The notes under the pieces were generated by a model. It searched no databases. It was given only the letters and a program-made list of their open reading frames with translations, and was not told the origin of the DNA. From the NCBI RefSeq assembly GCF_014204865.1, contig NZ_JACHMG010000001.1, forward strand, positions 2,356,001 through 2,420,000: a DNA stretch of 64,000 nucleotides, written 5' to 3'. This document shows, piece after piece, positions 1 through 10,100 of this stretch. The position numbers were made by a program, and so were the translations under genes. The DNA is from Amycolatopsis jiangsuensis. GTDB taxonomy: Bacteria > Actinomycetota > Actinomycetes > Mycobacteriales > Pseudonocardiaceae. How positions within the stretch are numbered: position 1 is the stretch's first letter; every line of letters starts with the position of its first letter.

Positions 1-676
1 CCGCGCGGAGATCTCCGCGAAACTGGCCGAGCTGGCGAAGAGCCGGGACCGGGAACGCCGGCTCTACGCGGACACCATCCGCGCCGAGGAACGCGCCCGG
101 CTGGCCCGCGAGATGCACGACGTGGTGTCGCACCAGATCACGTTGATCGCCATGCAGGCGGGCGCGTTGCAGGCGCAGGCGAAGGAAGGTCCGGCGCTGG
201 AGACGGCCCAGGTGATCCGCGGGCTGTCGACCCGCACCCTGGAGGAACTGCGGTCCCTGGTGAGCGTGCTGCGCTCGGGCTCGGAGGACGACGGTCCCCG
301 TCCCGGCATCGGCGAGCTGGACCACCTGATCCGCACCGCGGACGTCCCGGTGCAGCTGAGCGTGGAACAGCTGCCCGACACTTTGCCGAGCCAGGTGTCC
401 GCGGCCGCGTACCGCACCGTGCAGGAATGCCTGACCAACGTGCACAAGCACGCCCCCGGCGCGACCGCGACCATCCGCATCCAGGCCGCGAGCGGCGGAC
501 TGGACATCGAGGTCGAGAACGAACGCGCCAGCCGGACCGGCGAGCACCTCCCCTCCGGCGGCCACGGCCTCACCGGCCTCGCCGAACGAGCCCGCCTTCT
601 GGGCGGAAGCTTCGAAACCTCCGGCACGAAGAACGGCGGCTTCCGCGTCCGGGCACGATACCCACTGGACCGCTGA
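1..676 (+). CDS. Two-component sensor histidine kinase, NarL/DegS type (5' partial)
   Basis: C-terminal part of a cytoplasmic histidine kinase that would autophosphorylate and pass phosphate to a NarL/LuxR-type response regulator. The frame is open from base 2, so the N-terminal sensor part lies outside the window. Visible are a HisKA_3 phospho-acceptor helix with the motif EMHDVVSH (His codon at 116-118) and an HATPase_c domain with N-box ECLTNVHKHA and G-box GHGLTGLAERARLLGG. The stop is TGA at 674. It converges on rbpA with a strong hairpin between them. No partner regulator follows, so it may lie upstream. Family is secure; ligand unknown. Confidence 0.9.
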   Translation, partial: RAEISAKLAELAKSRDRERRLYADTIRAEERARLAREMHDVVSHQITLIAMQAGALQAQAKEGPALETAQVIRGLSTRTLEELRSLVSVLRSGSEDDGPRPGIGELDHLIRTADVPVQLSVEQLPDTLPSQVSAAAYRTVQECLTNVHKHAPGATATIRIQAASGGLDIEVENERASRTGEHLPSGGHGLTGLAERARLLGGSFETSGTKNGGFRVRARYPLDR

Positions 677-817
677 CGCCCCGTTCCGCCTCGCCGCCCG
701 CCTGCCCGCCGGAGCGCTTTCGAAGTGGCCAAGTCGAGCGCGAGACGAGCGCTGGACGGCGTCGGGCGTGGAGGCGAGCGCGGTGCGGGTCCGGAACGCA
801 GAGCGTGCCGGAATGCA

Positions 818-865
818 ACGAAACCACCGTCCCGGGCCGTGTGGCGGCCGGGGCGGTGGTTTCGT
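818..865. terminator. Bidirectional terminator-like hairpin between convergent genes
   Basis: A 12-bp perfect stem (acgaaaccaccg at 818-829 with cggtggtttcgt at 854-865) extends inward by several further GC pairs. It lies between the convergent kinase and rbpA ends, the expected place for a shared Rho-independent terminator. No long T tract follows, as is common in high-GC actinobacteria. Confidence 0.65.
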
Positions 866-874
866 GGACGGACC

Positions 875-1219
875 TCAGATCAGTTCGCGACGCTGGCGGA
901 GGCGTTCCAGTGCCTCGGCCAGGATGGCTTCACCGTCGGCGTCGCTGCGGCGTTCCTTCACGTAGGCCAGGTGGGTCTTGTACGGCTCGGTGCGCGGCGC
1001 GGCGGGCGGGCTCTGCTCGTTCTGCCCGCCGGGGAGGCCGCAACGCGGGCAGTCCCACTCCTCCGGGACCTCCGCGTCCATCGAGAACGACGGACGGGCC
1101 TCGTGCCCGTTCGCGCACCAGTAGGAGACGCGGCGCCGCGGCGCCGACTCACCCCGTTCCGATTCGCCCGAAGGTCCCGCACCCACGCGGGTACCGCGAA
1201 TCGCGTTACCGCCAACCAT
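875..1219 (-). CDS. rbpA: RNA polymerase-binding protein RbpA
   Basis: Actinobacteria-specific transcription factor that binds RNA polymerase and principal sigma factors and stabilises the open promoter complex. The 114-aa protein has a basic N-terminal tail, a core with Cys35, His39, Cys57 and Cys60 (CANGH...CPRC), as in zinc-binding RbpA proteins, then a basic linker and a C-terminal sigma-interaction helix (ILAEALERLRQRRE). ATG start with GGTGAGG five bases upstream. It is a single gene downstream of secG on the same strand, after a small hairpin. Length and motifs match the family. Confidence 0.95.
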   Translation of the reverse strand: MVGGNAIRGTRVGAGPSGESERGESAPRRRVSYWCANGHEARPSFSMDAEVPEEWDCPRCGLPGGQNEQSPPAAPRTEPYKTHLAYVKERRSDADGEAILAEALERLRQRRELI

Positions 1220-1274
1220 GAATCCTCACCCGTTGGAATCGGCGGCGCGCCCCCCTATAGGCACGCCGATCACC

Positions 1275-1291
1275 TGCCCCTGCACGGGGCA
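1275..1291 (-). terminator. Short GC hairpin downstream of secG
   Basis: Six-bp stem tgcccc/ggggca with a 5-nt loop directly after the secG stop and before rbpA. Plausible weak terminator; no T-run. Confidence 0.3.
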
Positions 1292-1294
1292 CGG

Positions 1295-1525
1295 TCAGAC
1301 CTTGAGCAGCAGCCCGAGACCCACGATGCTGATCAGCCAGATCGCGGCGAGCAGCAGCGTGATCCGGTCGAGGTTCTTCTCGGCCACGCTCGAGCCCGCC
1401 AGGCTGGACTGCATGCCACCGCCGAACAGCGACGACAGGCCGCCGCCACGGCCGCGGTGCAGCAGCACGGCCACCACCAGCAGCACACTGGAGGCGATCA
1501 ACAGGATTTGCAGGAACAGCTTCAT
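1295..1525 (-). CDS. secG: Preprotein translocase subunit SecG
   Basis: Small auxiliary subunit of the SecYEG inner-membrane channel. From the ATG at 1525 the protein is 76 aa with two membrane segments (residues about 3-21 and 53-73). They flank a Gly/Ser-rich cytoplasmic loop with the SecG-like stretch RGRGGGLSSLFGGG. A longer in-frame start at 1570 would add 15 unrelated residues and is rejected. Its place after tpiA matches the gap-pgk-tpi-secG order of actinobacteria. Confidence 0.93.
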   Translation of the reverse strand: MKLFLQILLIASSVLLVVAVLLHRGRGGGLSSLFGGGMQSSLAGSSVAEKNLDRITLLLAAIWLISIVGLGLLLKV

Positions 1526-1658
1526 CTCATCCTCGGTGCTTGTCGGAGAATGCAGGGGTACGGCTCCCACCCGCGTGGCGGATCTTCACCGTACTCCCGG
1601 ACTCGCCCACTGCTCTAGTGACGGACCGGATACACAGGCTACCCGGTAGTGGCCTCGA

Positions 1659-2444
1659 TCAGGGCAGCGGGCCACCCGCCGCCAGTGCGCAGAGTTTGGT
1701 GAACTCGTCGCCGTCGAGGCTCGCGCCGCCGACCAGGGCACCGTCGATGTTCTCGGCCGCGACCAGCTCGCCGACGTTGCCCGACTTCACCGAGCCGCCG
1801 TAGAGCACCCGGACCGTGCCGGCGACCTCGTCGCCGTACTTCTCCGCCAGCGCCGCACGCAACGCCTTGCAGCACTCCTCGGCGTCGGCCGGCGTCGCGA
1901 CCTTGCCGGTGCCGATCGCCCACACCGGCTCGTACGCGATCACCACGGTGGCGACCTGCTCGGCCTTGAGTCCCTTCAGGCCCTCGATCAGCTGAGCGGT
2001 GGTGTGCGCGAGGTGCTCGCCTGCCTCGCGGACCTCGAGCTCCTCGCCGACGCACAGGATCGGCGTGACGCCGTGCTTGAGCGCGGCCCTGACCTTCTTG
2101 TTGACCAGCTCGTCGGTCTCGCCGTGGATCGCCCGCCGTTCCGAATGGCCGACGGTGACGAAGCTGCAGCCCAGCTTCGCCAGCATCGGCCCGGACACGT
2201 CGCCGGTGTAGGCACCGGAGTCGTGCGGGGAGACGTCCTGCGCGCCGTAGCTCATCGACAGCTTGTCGCCGTCGACGAGCGTCTGCACACTGCGCAGATC
2301 GGTGAACGGCGGCAGCACCGCCACGTCCACCTTCGCGTAGTACTTCTCCGGCAGCGCGAACGCGATCTTCTGCACCAGGGCGATGGCCTCGAGGTGGTTG
2401 AGGTTCATCTTCCAGTTGCCGGCCACCAAGGGCTTGCGTGCCAC
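1659..2444 (-). CDS. tpiA: Triosephosphate isomerase
   Basis: Glycolytic TIM-barrel enzyme interconverting dihydroxyacetone phosphate and glyceraldehyde 3-phosphate. 261 aa, usual length. The N-terminal GNWKMN motif carries the substrate-binding Asn and Lys. The catalytic His lies in VTVGHSERR, the catalytic Glu in [10 protein letters not shown], and the phosphate-binding loop near [13 protein letters not shown] start overlaps the pgk stop TAG by one base (TAGTG), so translation is coupled. Third gene of gap-pgk-tpiA. Confidence 0.97.
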   Translation of the reverse strand: MARKPLVAGNWKMNLNHLEAIALVQKIAFALPEKYYAKVDVAVLPPFTDLRSVQTLVDGDKLSMSYGAQDVSPHDSGAYTGDVSGPMLAKLGCSFVTVGHSERRAIHGETDELVNKKVRAALKHGVTPILCVGEELEVREAGEHLAHTTAQLIEGLKGLKAEQVATVVIAYEPVWAIGTGKVATPADAEECCKALRAALAEKYGDEVAGTVRVLYGGSVKSGNVGELVAAENIDGALVGGASLDGDEFTKLCALAAGGPLP

Positions 2445-3658
2445 TAGTTCTTCCCCTCCAGCGCGCTCACGCCGGGCAGTTCCTTGCCTTCCAGGTACTC
2501 CAGCGAGGCACCGCCCCCGGTGGAGATGTGCGAGAAGCCGTCCTCGGGCAGGCCCAGCTGCCGGACCGCGGCCGCGGAGTCCCCGCCGCCGACGACGGTG
2601 AACGCCTCGCTCGCCACGAGTGCCTCGGCCACCGCGCGAGTGCCGCCGGAGAACGCCTCGAACTCGAACACGCCCATTGGGCCGTTCCAGAACACCGTGG
2701 CCGCGTCGGCCAGTTTGCCGGCGAACAGCTCGCGCGTGCGCGGGCCGATGTCCAGGCCCTGCCGGTCGGCCGGGATCGCCGTGGCGGCCACGACCTCGTG
2801 CGGCGCGTCCGCGGCGAACCCGGTGGCGGCCAGCACGTCGACCGGCAGCACCAGCTCGACGCCGCGCTTGTCCGCCTCGGCGAGGAAGCCGCGCACCTGG
2901 TCGAGCTGGTCGGCCTGCAGCAGCGACTCGCCGACCTCGTGGCCCTGTGCCTTGAGGAAGGTGTAGGCCATGCCGCCACCGATCAGCAGCCGGTCGACCT
3001 TGGTCAGCAGGTTCGCGATGACGCCGAGCTTGTCGGACACCTTCGCGCCGCCGAGCACGACCACATAGGGCCGCTTGACGTCGTCGGTCAGCTTCTTCAG
3101 CACGTCCAGCTCGGCCAGTACGAGGCCGCCCGCGTAGGCGGGCAGCACCGACGCGACCTCGTACACCGAGGCCTGCTTGCGGTGCACCACGCCGAAACCG
3201 TCGGACACGAACGCCCCGCCCGGGACGAGCGCGCCCAGCTCGGCGGCCAGCTCCGAGCGGTCCACCGCGTCCTTGCTCGTCTCGCGCGCGTCGAAGCGGA
3301 CGTTCTCCAGCAGCACGACGCCGCCTTCGGCCAGCCCGCCGGTCAGCGCCTTGGCGGACTCGCCGACCAGGTCACCGGCCAGCGCGACCTCCGCGCCGAG
3401 CAGCTCACCGAGCCGCTTCGCGACAGGTGCGAGGGTGTACTTCGGGTCCGGCTCGCCCTTGGGGCGGCCGAGGTGCGCGGTGACGACGACCTTGGCGCCC
3501 GCCTCGGCGAGCTTGCTGATCGTCGGCAGCGCCGCGCGGACGCGGCCGTCGTCGGTGATGCGGTCCCCGTCGAGCGGGACGTTCAGGTCGCTGCGCACCA
3601 GCACGTAGCGACCCGAGACGCCTTCGCCCAGCAGGTCGTCGAGGTTCTTGACACTCAT
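2444..3658 (-). CDS. pgk: Phosphoglycerate kinase
   Basis: Catalyses ATP formation from 1,3-bisphosphoglycerate in glycolysis. 404 aa from ATG 3658, normal for the family. Landmarks are the N-terminal [13 protein letters not shown] substrate site, the [11 protein letters not shown] region, and the C-terminal nucleotide-binding GGGDSAAAV. The frame stays open upstream to 4216, but those residues are a shadow of gap. The start lies five bases after the gap stop. One-base overlap with tpiA downstream. Confidence 0.97.
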   Translation of the reverse strand: MSVKNLDDLLGEGVSGRYVLVRSDLNVPLDGDRITDDGRVRAALPTISKLAEAGAKVVVTAHLGRPKGEPDPKYTLAPVAKRLGELLGAEVALAGDLVGESAKALTGGLAEGGVVLLENVRFDARETSKDAVDRSELAAELGALVPGGAFVSDGFGVVHRKQASVYEVASVLPAYAGGLVLAELDVLKKLTDDVKRPYVVVLGGAKVSDKLGVIANLLTKVDRLLIGGGMAYTFLKAQGHEVGESLLQADQLDQVRGFLAEADKRGVELVLPVDVLAATGFAADAPHEVVAATAIPADRQGLDIGPRTRELFAGKLADAATVFWNGPMGVFEFEAFSGGTRAVAEALVASEAFTVVGGGDSAAAVRQLGLPEDGFSHISTGGGASLEYLEGKELPGVSALEGKN

Positions 3659-3663
3659 CGGGT

Positions 3664-4824
<1,161 letters not shown>

Positions 4825-5020
4825 TTAAGAAGCCAGCTCAGCCACGTACCCGCGAAAACCGGCGGCGACCGGCGGACCACCTCCTTGATCGGTCTTGGTG
4901 CCCGGCCTCACCCGGCACATCCGGCCCTTCACCCGACCGGGACGCCCCACGGAGGGGAGGCGACGAACCGGACGCGGCCGGCGACCCCGGCACGGAACGT
5001 CACCGGTCCGGGCACGCGCC

Positions 5021-5082
5021 CGCGCCGGGCTGGGTGCCGCACCGGGCTGGGTGCCGCACCAGGCTGGGTGCCGCACCGGGCT
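5021..5082. repeat. 17-bp tandem repeat, about 3.6 copies
   Basis: Units of cgcaccgggctgggtgc starting at 5021, 5038 and 5055, with a partial fourth at 5072. One or two mismatches between units. Lies in the non-coding tract upstream of gap. Confidence 0.8.
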
Positions 5083-5329
5083 CGCGGAGGCGGACCCGTG
5101 ACCGGCGCACAGCGGACGGATCCAGGCACCGAGCGCGGCCGGCGGGTCCGTTCGGTCCGGCCACGACCGGTCCGAACGGACCCGGCCCAAGTACAAGACG
5201 TGGCCCAGGCAGAGCTGGCGGCAAAACCGGACGCGGGGGCCTGGCGGCGGGGCTGGCCAGGGCCTGAGACAAGGACCGGCGGAGACCGATGCCGGACAAG
5301 GCAGTGCGGGAGTCAGAGCCGAAGTCAAG

Positions 5330-5560
5330 CACCACAGGCAAGACCGGCGGCCGAGCCGGAGACAAACGCCAGGACGGCAAGTCCCGAAGAAAACACCCAA
5401 GCCAAGACCAGCGACGAGGCCGAAGACAACCGCCACGACGGCGAGCCCGACGACCAGCACCACAGGCAAGACCGGCGGCGGACGAACGCCAGGGCGGCGA
5501 GCCCTCGAATACGGCACCAAGGCCAAGACCGCGGCGAGCCCCGACGGCAAGCACCACGGC
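5330..5560. repeat. Imperfect ~128-bp direct repeats
   Basis: The 21-bp word beginning caccacaggcaagaccggcg occurs at 5330 and again at 5458, with similar sequence following each copy (aacgccagg-cggc-ag-ccc ... gccaagaccgcg-cgag). Looks like duplication and decay of a non-coding unit. Confidence 0.7.
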
Positions 5561-5695
5561 CACCACCAGCAGCGAGACCGGAAGCAACGGCCGGCCCCAC
5601 AGCCACAAGCAACGGCCGGAGGGCAACGGGCAGACCCGAAGCCCGAAAGAACGCCCGGAAGCGAGTCACCCACGTTCCCGCGCCGACGTTCGCGC

Positions 5696-5850
5696 GTCCT
5701 ACGTCCCTACGCCCACGCCCTACGCCCCCCGTCTCCCACGCCCCGCGTCCACGTACACGCTCCCAGGCCCGCGTCCCCACGCCCCACGTCCCCACGCCCC
5801 ACGTTTCCACGCGCCCTCCGCTCCACGCCCCCACACCCCACCCCGCCAGT
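5696..5850. repeat. C-rich low-complexity tract with ~15-bp units
   Basis: Repeated ccccacgccccacgt-type units, three near-perfect around 5771-5815, in a strongly strand-biased C-rich stretch. No coding evidence. Confidence 0.6.
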
Positions 5851-5926
5851 GCCGTGGGGCGGGGCGCGGCGGGGAGGCTCAGTGGCTGCTCCGTAGGCGG
5901 GGCCGGCCGCGGACCGGGTCACCTGG

Positions 5927-7102
5927 TCAGCTCGACAGTTCCTTCTCCTTCGGGGTGCGGAATTTCGGCACTACCCGTGACTCCCCCAGCCAGCCGGTCA
6001 GGCGGGCCGCTTCGGCTTTCACGGCTGCGGTCTTTTCCGTGCCGATGTCCTCCAGCAGTGCGGTCACCACCTCCCCGGACGGGCGCTGGGCCCACGCGCC
6101 CACCACGCGGCCGTCGCTCCAGATGGTGGGGCCGATGTTGCCGCTGCGGTCGAACAGGGCGGCGCGGTGCGGGCCCAGGTACCAGTCGCGGCCGGACCAG
6201 CCCATCGGGGTGGGGTCCAGTGCCGGCAGCAGCGCCACCCACGGGTCCGGTTCGGCGACCGGGTCCAGGTCGCCGGGCAGGGCGATCCCCGGGGTGCCGT
6301 CCAGCTCCACCTCGGCCGGGGCCACGACGGACAGCGCCCGTTTCGTCTGCCCCGCGTTCCACCCCGACCACCAGCGCAGGTCGGCGACGGTCGCCGGGCC
6401 GAACGCGTGCAGCCAGCGGCGGGCCAGTTCGGCTCGGGCGGCGTCGGGCGCGAGGCCCGGCCAACCCGCGGGCAGCCAGTCCGTCGACGGGGCCCAGTGG
6501 TACTGCGTGCTCAGCCACGTCCCCCGCGGCCGGCCACGCACGATCCGGCCGTCGACGGCCAGCTGGAACAACACCCGGCTGGTCACGTTCCCGATCGACG
6601 CGTACGGCTTGCCCTTCGCCAGGTGCAGCTGCTGACGCAAGCGCGGCTCGTCGTCCACCAGTTGTTGCGCGGTCGCGATTCCCCTGCCACGCAACGCCTT
6701 CTCCACGCTGTCCTCGACGTCGGCCAGCCACGGCGCGGGATCGGCCACGTTCTCCGGATGGCCCTGCGTACCCAGATGCTGCTCGAGCAGGCGCCGCTGC
6801 CGGGCGGCGATGTCGGTCGCGCACCCGGCCTGCACGCAGGCGGCCGTGTCGACCGACGTGACGAAGACCGTGCGCCGCATCCCGAGCAGACGCACCAAGC
6901 TCCGCTCCTCGTACAGCGCACGCTCGACGTCGGTCACCGACAGCCCGCGCACGCGCGCCCACGCGGACAGGTACACCGACGCCGGGTCGGTGGCGTGCAA
7001 AGCCACCACCCCGCCGACGGCCTCCTCGACGGTGGCCGCCGGCGCCGCGAGACAGTGGCGCGCACCGAGCCGGGCCCGGCGCTGGGCAAGGGAAATCTTC
7101 AC
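5927..7102 (-). CDS. Winged-helix DNA-binding protein, HTH_42 (AlkZ/YcaQ) superfamily
   Basis: 391-aa protein from GTG 7102. The layout GVVALHATDPASVYLSAWAR near the N-terminus, a central winged-helix region (VLFQLAVDGRIVRGRPRG) and a C-terminal domain with RDWYLGPHRAALFDRSGNIGPTIWSDGRVVGAW are typical of HTH_42 proteins, which include DNA glycosylases that unhook alkylation damage and crosslinks. The short QxQ-type catalytic motif of AlkZ proteins should lie near residues 36-38; here it reads H36-A-T38, so glycosylase activity is uncertain. It starts 41 nt after the SMC-like gene on the same strand and may be a fourth operon member. No clear ribosome binding site. Confidence 0.8.
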   Translation of the reverse strand: MKISLAQRRARLGARHCLAAPAATVEEAVGGVVALHATDPASVYLSAWARVRGLSVTDVERALYEERSLVRLLGMRRTVFVTSVDTAACVQAGCATDIAARQRRLLEQHLGTQGHPENVADPAPWLADVEDSVEKALRGRGIATAQQLVDDEPRLRQQLHLAKGKPYASIGNVTSRVLFQLAVDGRIVRGRPRGTWLSTQYHWAPSTDWLPAGWPGLAPDAARAELARRWLHAFGPATVADLRWWSGWNAGQTKRALSVVAPAEVELDGTPGIALPGDLDPVAEPDPWVALLPALDPTPMGWSGRDWYLGPHRAALFDRSGNIGPTIWSDGRVVGAWAQRPSGEVVTALLEDIGTEKTAAVKAEAARLTGWLGESRVVPKFRTPKEKELSS

Positions 7103-7143
7103 CCGCTGATTCTTACCAGCGGGGTCCGACAAACCCGCCGCGT

Positions 7144-10100
7144 TCACGAAACGGGCTGGTCCTCCCAGCCACGCTCGTCCGTACGGGTGAACATCCGCGT
7201 CGCCGACAGCCGCGCGACGCCGTCCGGGTCGCCCAGATCGTCGAGCGAGGTGCGGATGGTCGCGTCGACCGACAGGTACTTGCGGCCCGCCCGCAGGTCC
7301 GCGTCGTTGCGCAGACGCACGATCAGCGGGAATTCCGCGAGTGCCCCGGCATCGAACAGGCCGGTGGTGTAGATCAGCTGCACGCCGAGCGCCTCGGCGA
7401 CCGCGCGCTGCAGCTCCAGCAGGTACCCCGCGGACGCGCGGCCGATCGGGTTGTCCAGGAACAGCACGCCGGAATGCCGGTTGCGCGCCTTGCCCCGGTT
7501 GTTCGCGCGCAACGCCGCGAGCGTGCAGTACAGGATGATCGCCGCGGTCAGCTGCTGGCCGCCGGAGAACACGTCGCGGATCTCCGACACCCGCTGACGT
7601 TCGGTGCGCAGCACGGAGTCCGGCTTGAGCATGTCCACCCGGAATCCCTTGGGCGCGGCCACTCGCACGCCGCGCAGCACGAGGGACAGCCCGTCGCGCT
7701 TCACGTCGCGGCCGTCGGCGGTCTTGCCCGCGGCCGCCTCGTCGACGACCTCGCCCAGCTTCTCCGCCAGCTCGTGGTCTTCGAGCTCGCTGAACCGGAT
7801 CCGCAGGAACTCCTGCCCGGACCAGTCGCCGAGGCCGTCCGGTAGCCGGGACACGCGCTGGGCCGAGCGCAACGTCCGCAGCGCACCCTCGACCATGCCC
7901 TGCAGCCGCGTGATGATCCCGCCGCGATGCCGGTCGATCTGCGCGAGGTCGTCGGTGAGCGTGCGAAGCCGCGGCCGCAACGCCTCCGTCCACTCTGCCG
8001 CGTGCGCGGGCAGCTGATCGCGCTTCACGGAGACCACCTGCTGACGCACCGGGGTGGTCAGCTTCTCGAACCGCTTCTCCGTGGCGTACTGCGCGAGCTG
8101 ATCCGCGGCCGCGCGCACTCGCTTGTCGCCGGCGTCGGCTGCAGCCTGAGCTTCGTTGAGCACAGTGTTCAGCCGGGTGTGCTTCGCGCGCGCTGTCTCG
8201 ACGTCGTCTTCGTACGCGGCAGCGGGCTCCTCGGGCCGCAGATGCGCCAGCGACTCGGCCAGCAGCCCGAATCCGGACGCCGATTCCTTGGCCGAGTCCA
8301 GCGTTCCCTCCGCTGCCGCACGGCGTTCCTGCAGCTCTTCCCACTGCCGGGCCGCCGCGGACACTTCCAGCGAAGCGGCGTCGATCAGCTCCAGGCCGTG
8401 CTCGATGTCGCGCGGCCGCTCCGCGGGACCCGCGGCGTTCGAGTTCAACGGCAACGCGTCCAGCTCGGCGCGACGCGTCGACACCTGGCCGATCACTTCG
8501 GTGCGCTCGTCCTCCAACGCGTCCACCACCCGGCGCGCACGCGCCAGCGCGGCCGCGCGGGCAGAGGCGTCCGAACCGTCCGGTGTTTCCAGCAGCTCCG
8601 CCGCGCGCTGACGCACCTGCTCGTCCAGCGCCTCCAGCGCGGACGACGCAGCCGCCTCCGCGGACTCCGCCTGCTCCAGCTCCGCGCGAAGGTCACTGCC
8701 GACTTCGACCTTCGCGTACGCCTCCGAAGCAGACGCGAAGGTCCGCCGCAACGCGTCGACCGGTTCCGCAGGCGTTTCGGTGCCCTCGGGGACCTCGGCA
8801 GCACCAGGTACCTCGGCCAGCTCGGCGCGGGCAGTGGTGGCGGTACGACGGTGGCCGTCCGCAGTCCGCTGTTCCTCTCCTGCCTGCTCGCGCAACCGGG
8901 CCGCGCGGGCAGCAGCGTCCGACGCAGTAGTCTCGGCGCGCTCCGCGACCTCCGTAGCGCGCTCGACCTCTTCGGTCCACTCCGCGACGCGCGCGGCGCG
9001 CGTCGCCAGCTCGCCGAGCCTGCGCGCCTTCTCCTCGGCTTCCGCGGCCGCTGTCCGCAAGGCCGGGACCTTTTCCCGCAGCGAAGCGGCTTTCTCGCTC
9101 AACCGTGTGAATTCCGCGTCGGCTTGTGAGAGCGCCGTCTGCGCCGTCTCACGGGCGGCACGGGCACTCTCGGCCTGCTCGGCAAGTGTCGCGACCGCGC
9201 CCGCCGGATAGTCCTCGCGCCACGTGGTGAGCTTCCAGATCAGTGCGCCGTCCGCGGACAACGTCTCGGACAGCTGCTCCAGCCGCCGCTGCCGCTTCGC
9301 ATGCCGCTCGGCCACGGCCTCGCGCTCGGTGTCCGCGGCTTCCTCGTCGTACATCGCCGGATTCGGCGGCACGAGGAACTCGACGCCCGCCGCGGCCGGC
9401 TGGTCCGCCGACTGGAACGCCCCGGTGGTGCCGACAGCGATCACCGCGCTAGGCAGCAGCCGCCCCGCCGACAGCACCTCACGCGCCCGCGGTACCTGCG
9501 CGACGTCGTTCAGCAGCACACCGGCGACCAGCTGCGGCATCCGCGCCAGCACCTCTTCACGGCGCGCGGAATCCAGTTTGGACAAATAACGCCAGCCGGA
9601 CCACGCGGTGATCCCGGCCTGCTCCAACGCGTCCAGTGCGGCCTGCACGTCCTCCGGCGGAGGCAGCAGCCCGCCCGAACCGAGCGCGGTCAGCGCCCGC
9701 TCGTCCGCCGACTCCTCCATCCGCAGCGCGGTCTGCTCCTTCTCCACGGCCGCGCTCGCCTCGCGCAACCGCTGCAGCAGCACCGGAAGATCACTTTCCG
9801 GGTGCACGTCGTCGGCACCCAGCAGCTCCATCAACCGCGGTTCGGCGGCCAGCGCGTCGGTACGTCGATGCGCACGCTCCAAGTCCTCGGCAGCGCGCGC
9901 GAGACGGTCCTGAGTGGACCCGGCGAGCTGATGTGCTTCGTTCACCGACCGTTGCGCCGCCTGCACATCCTCGCCGACGCGGTCGAGCTCCTGCTCGCGG
10001 CGCGCGGACTCCGCGGCCGCTGCTTCGGCCTCCGTGCGCGCGACGCGCGACGCCTCGGCCACGTCCGCACCAGCGGTCAGCAGTCCACCACGGACCGACG

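Noticed and set aside
4825..5673. 282-aa minus-strand frame in the repeat tract, Cys/Trp/Arg-rich
   Set aside because: Composition follows the DNA repeats; no ribosome site or domain.
5927..8344. 805-aa minus-strand frame
   Set aside because: Only the part downstream of GTG 7102 has winged-helix protein features; the rest is a shadow of the SMC-like gene.
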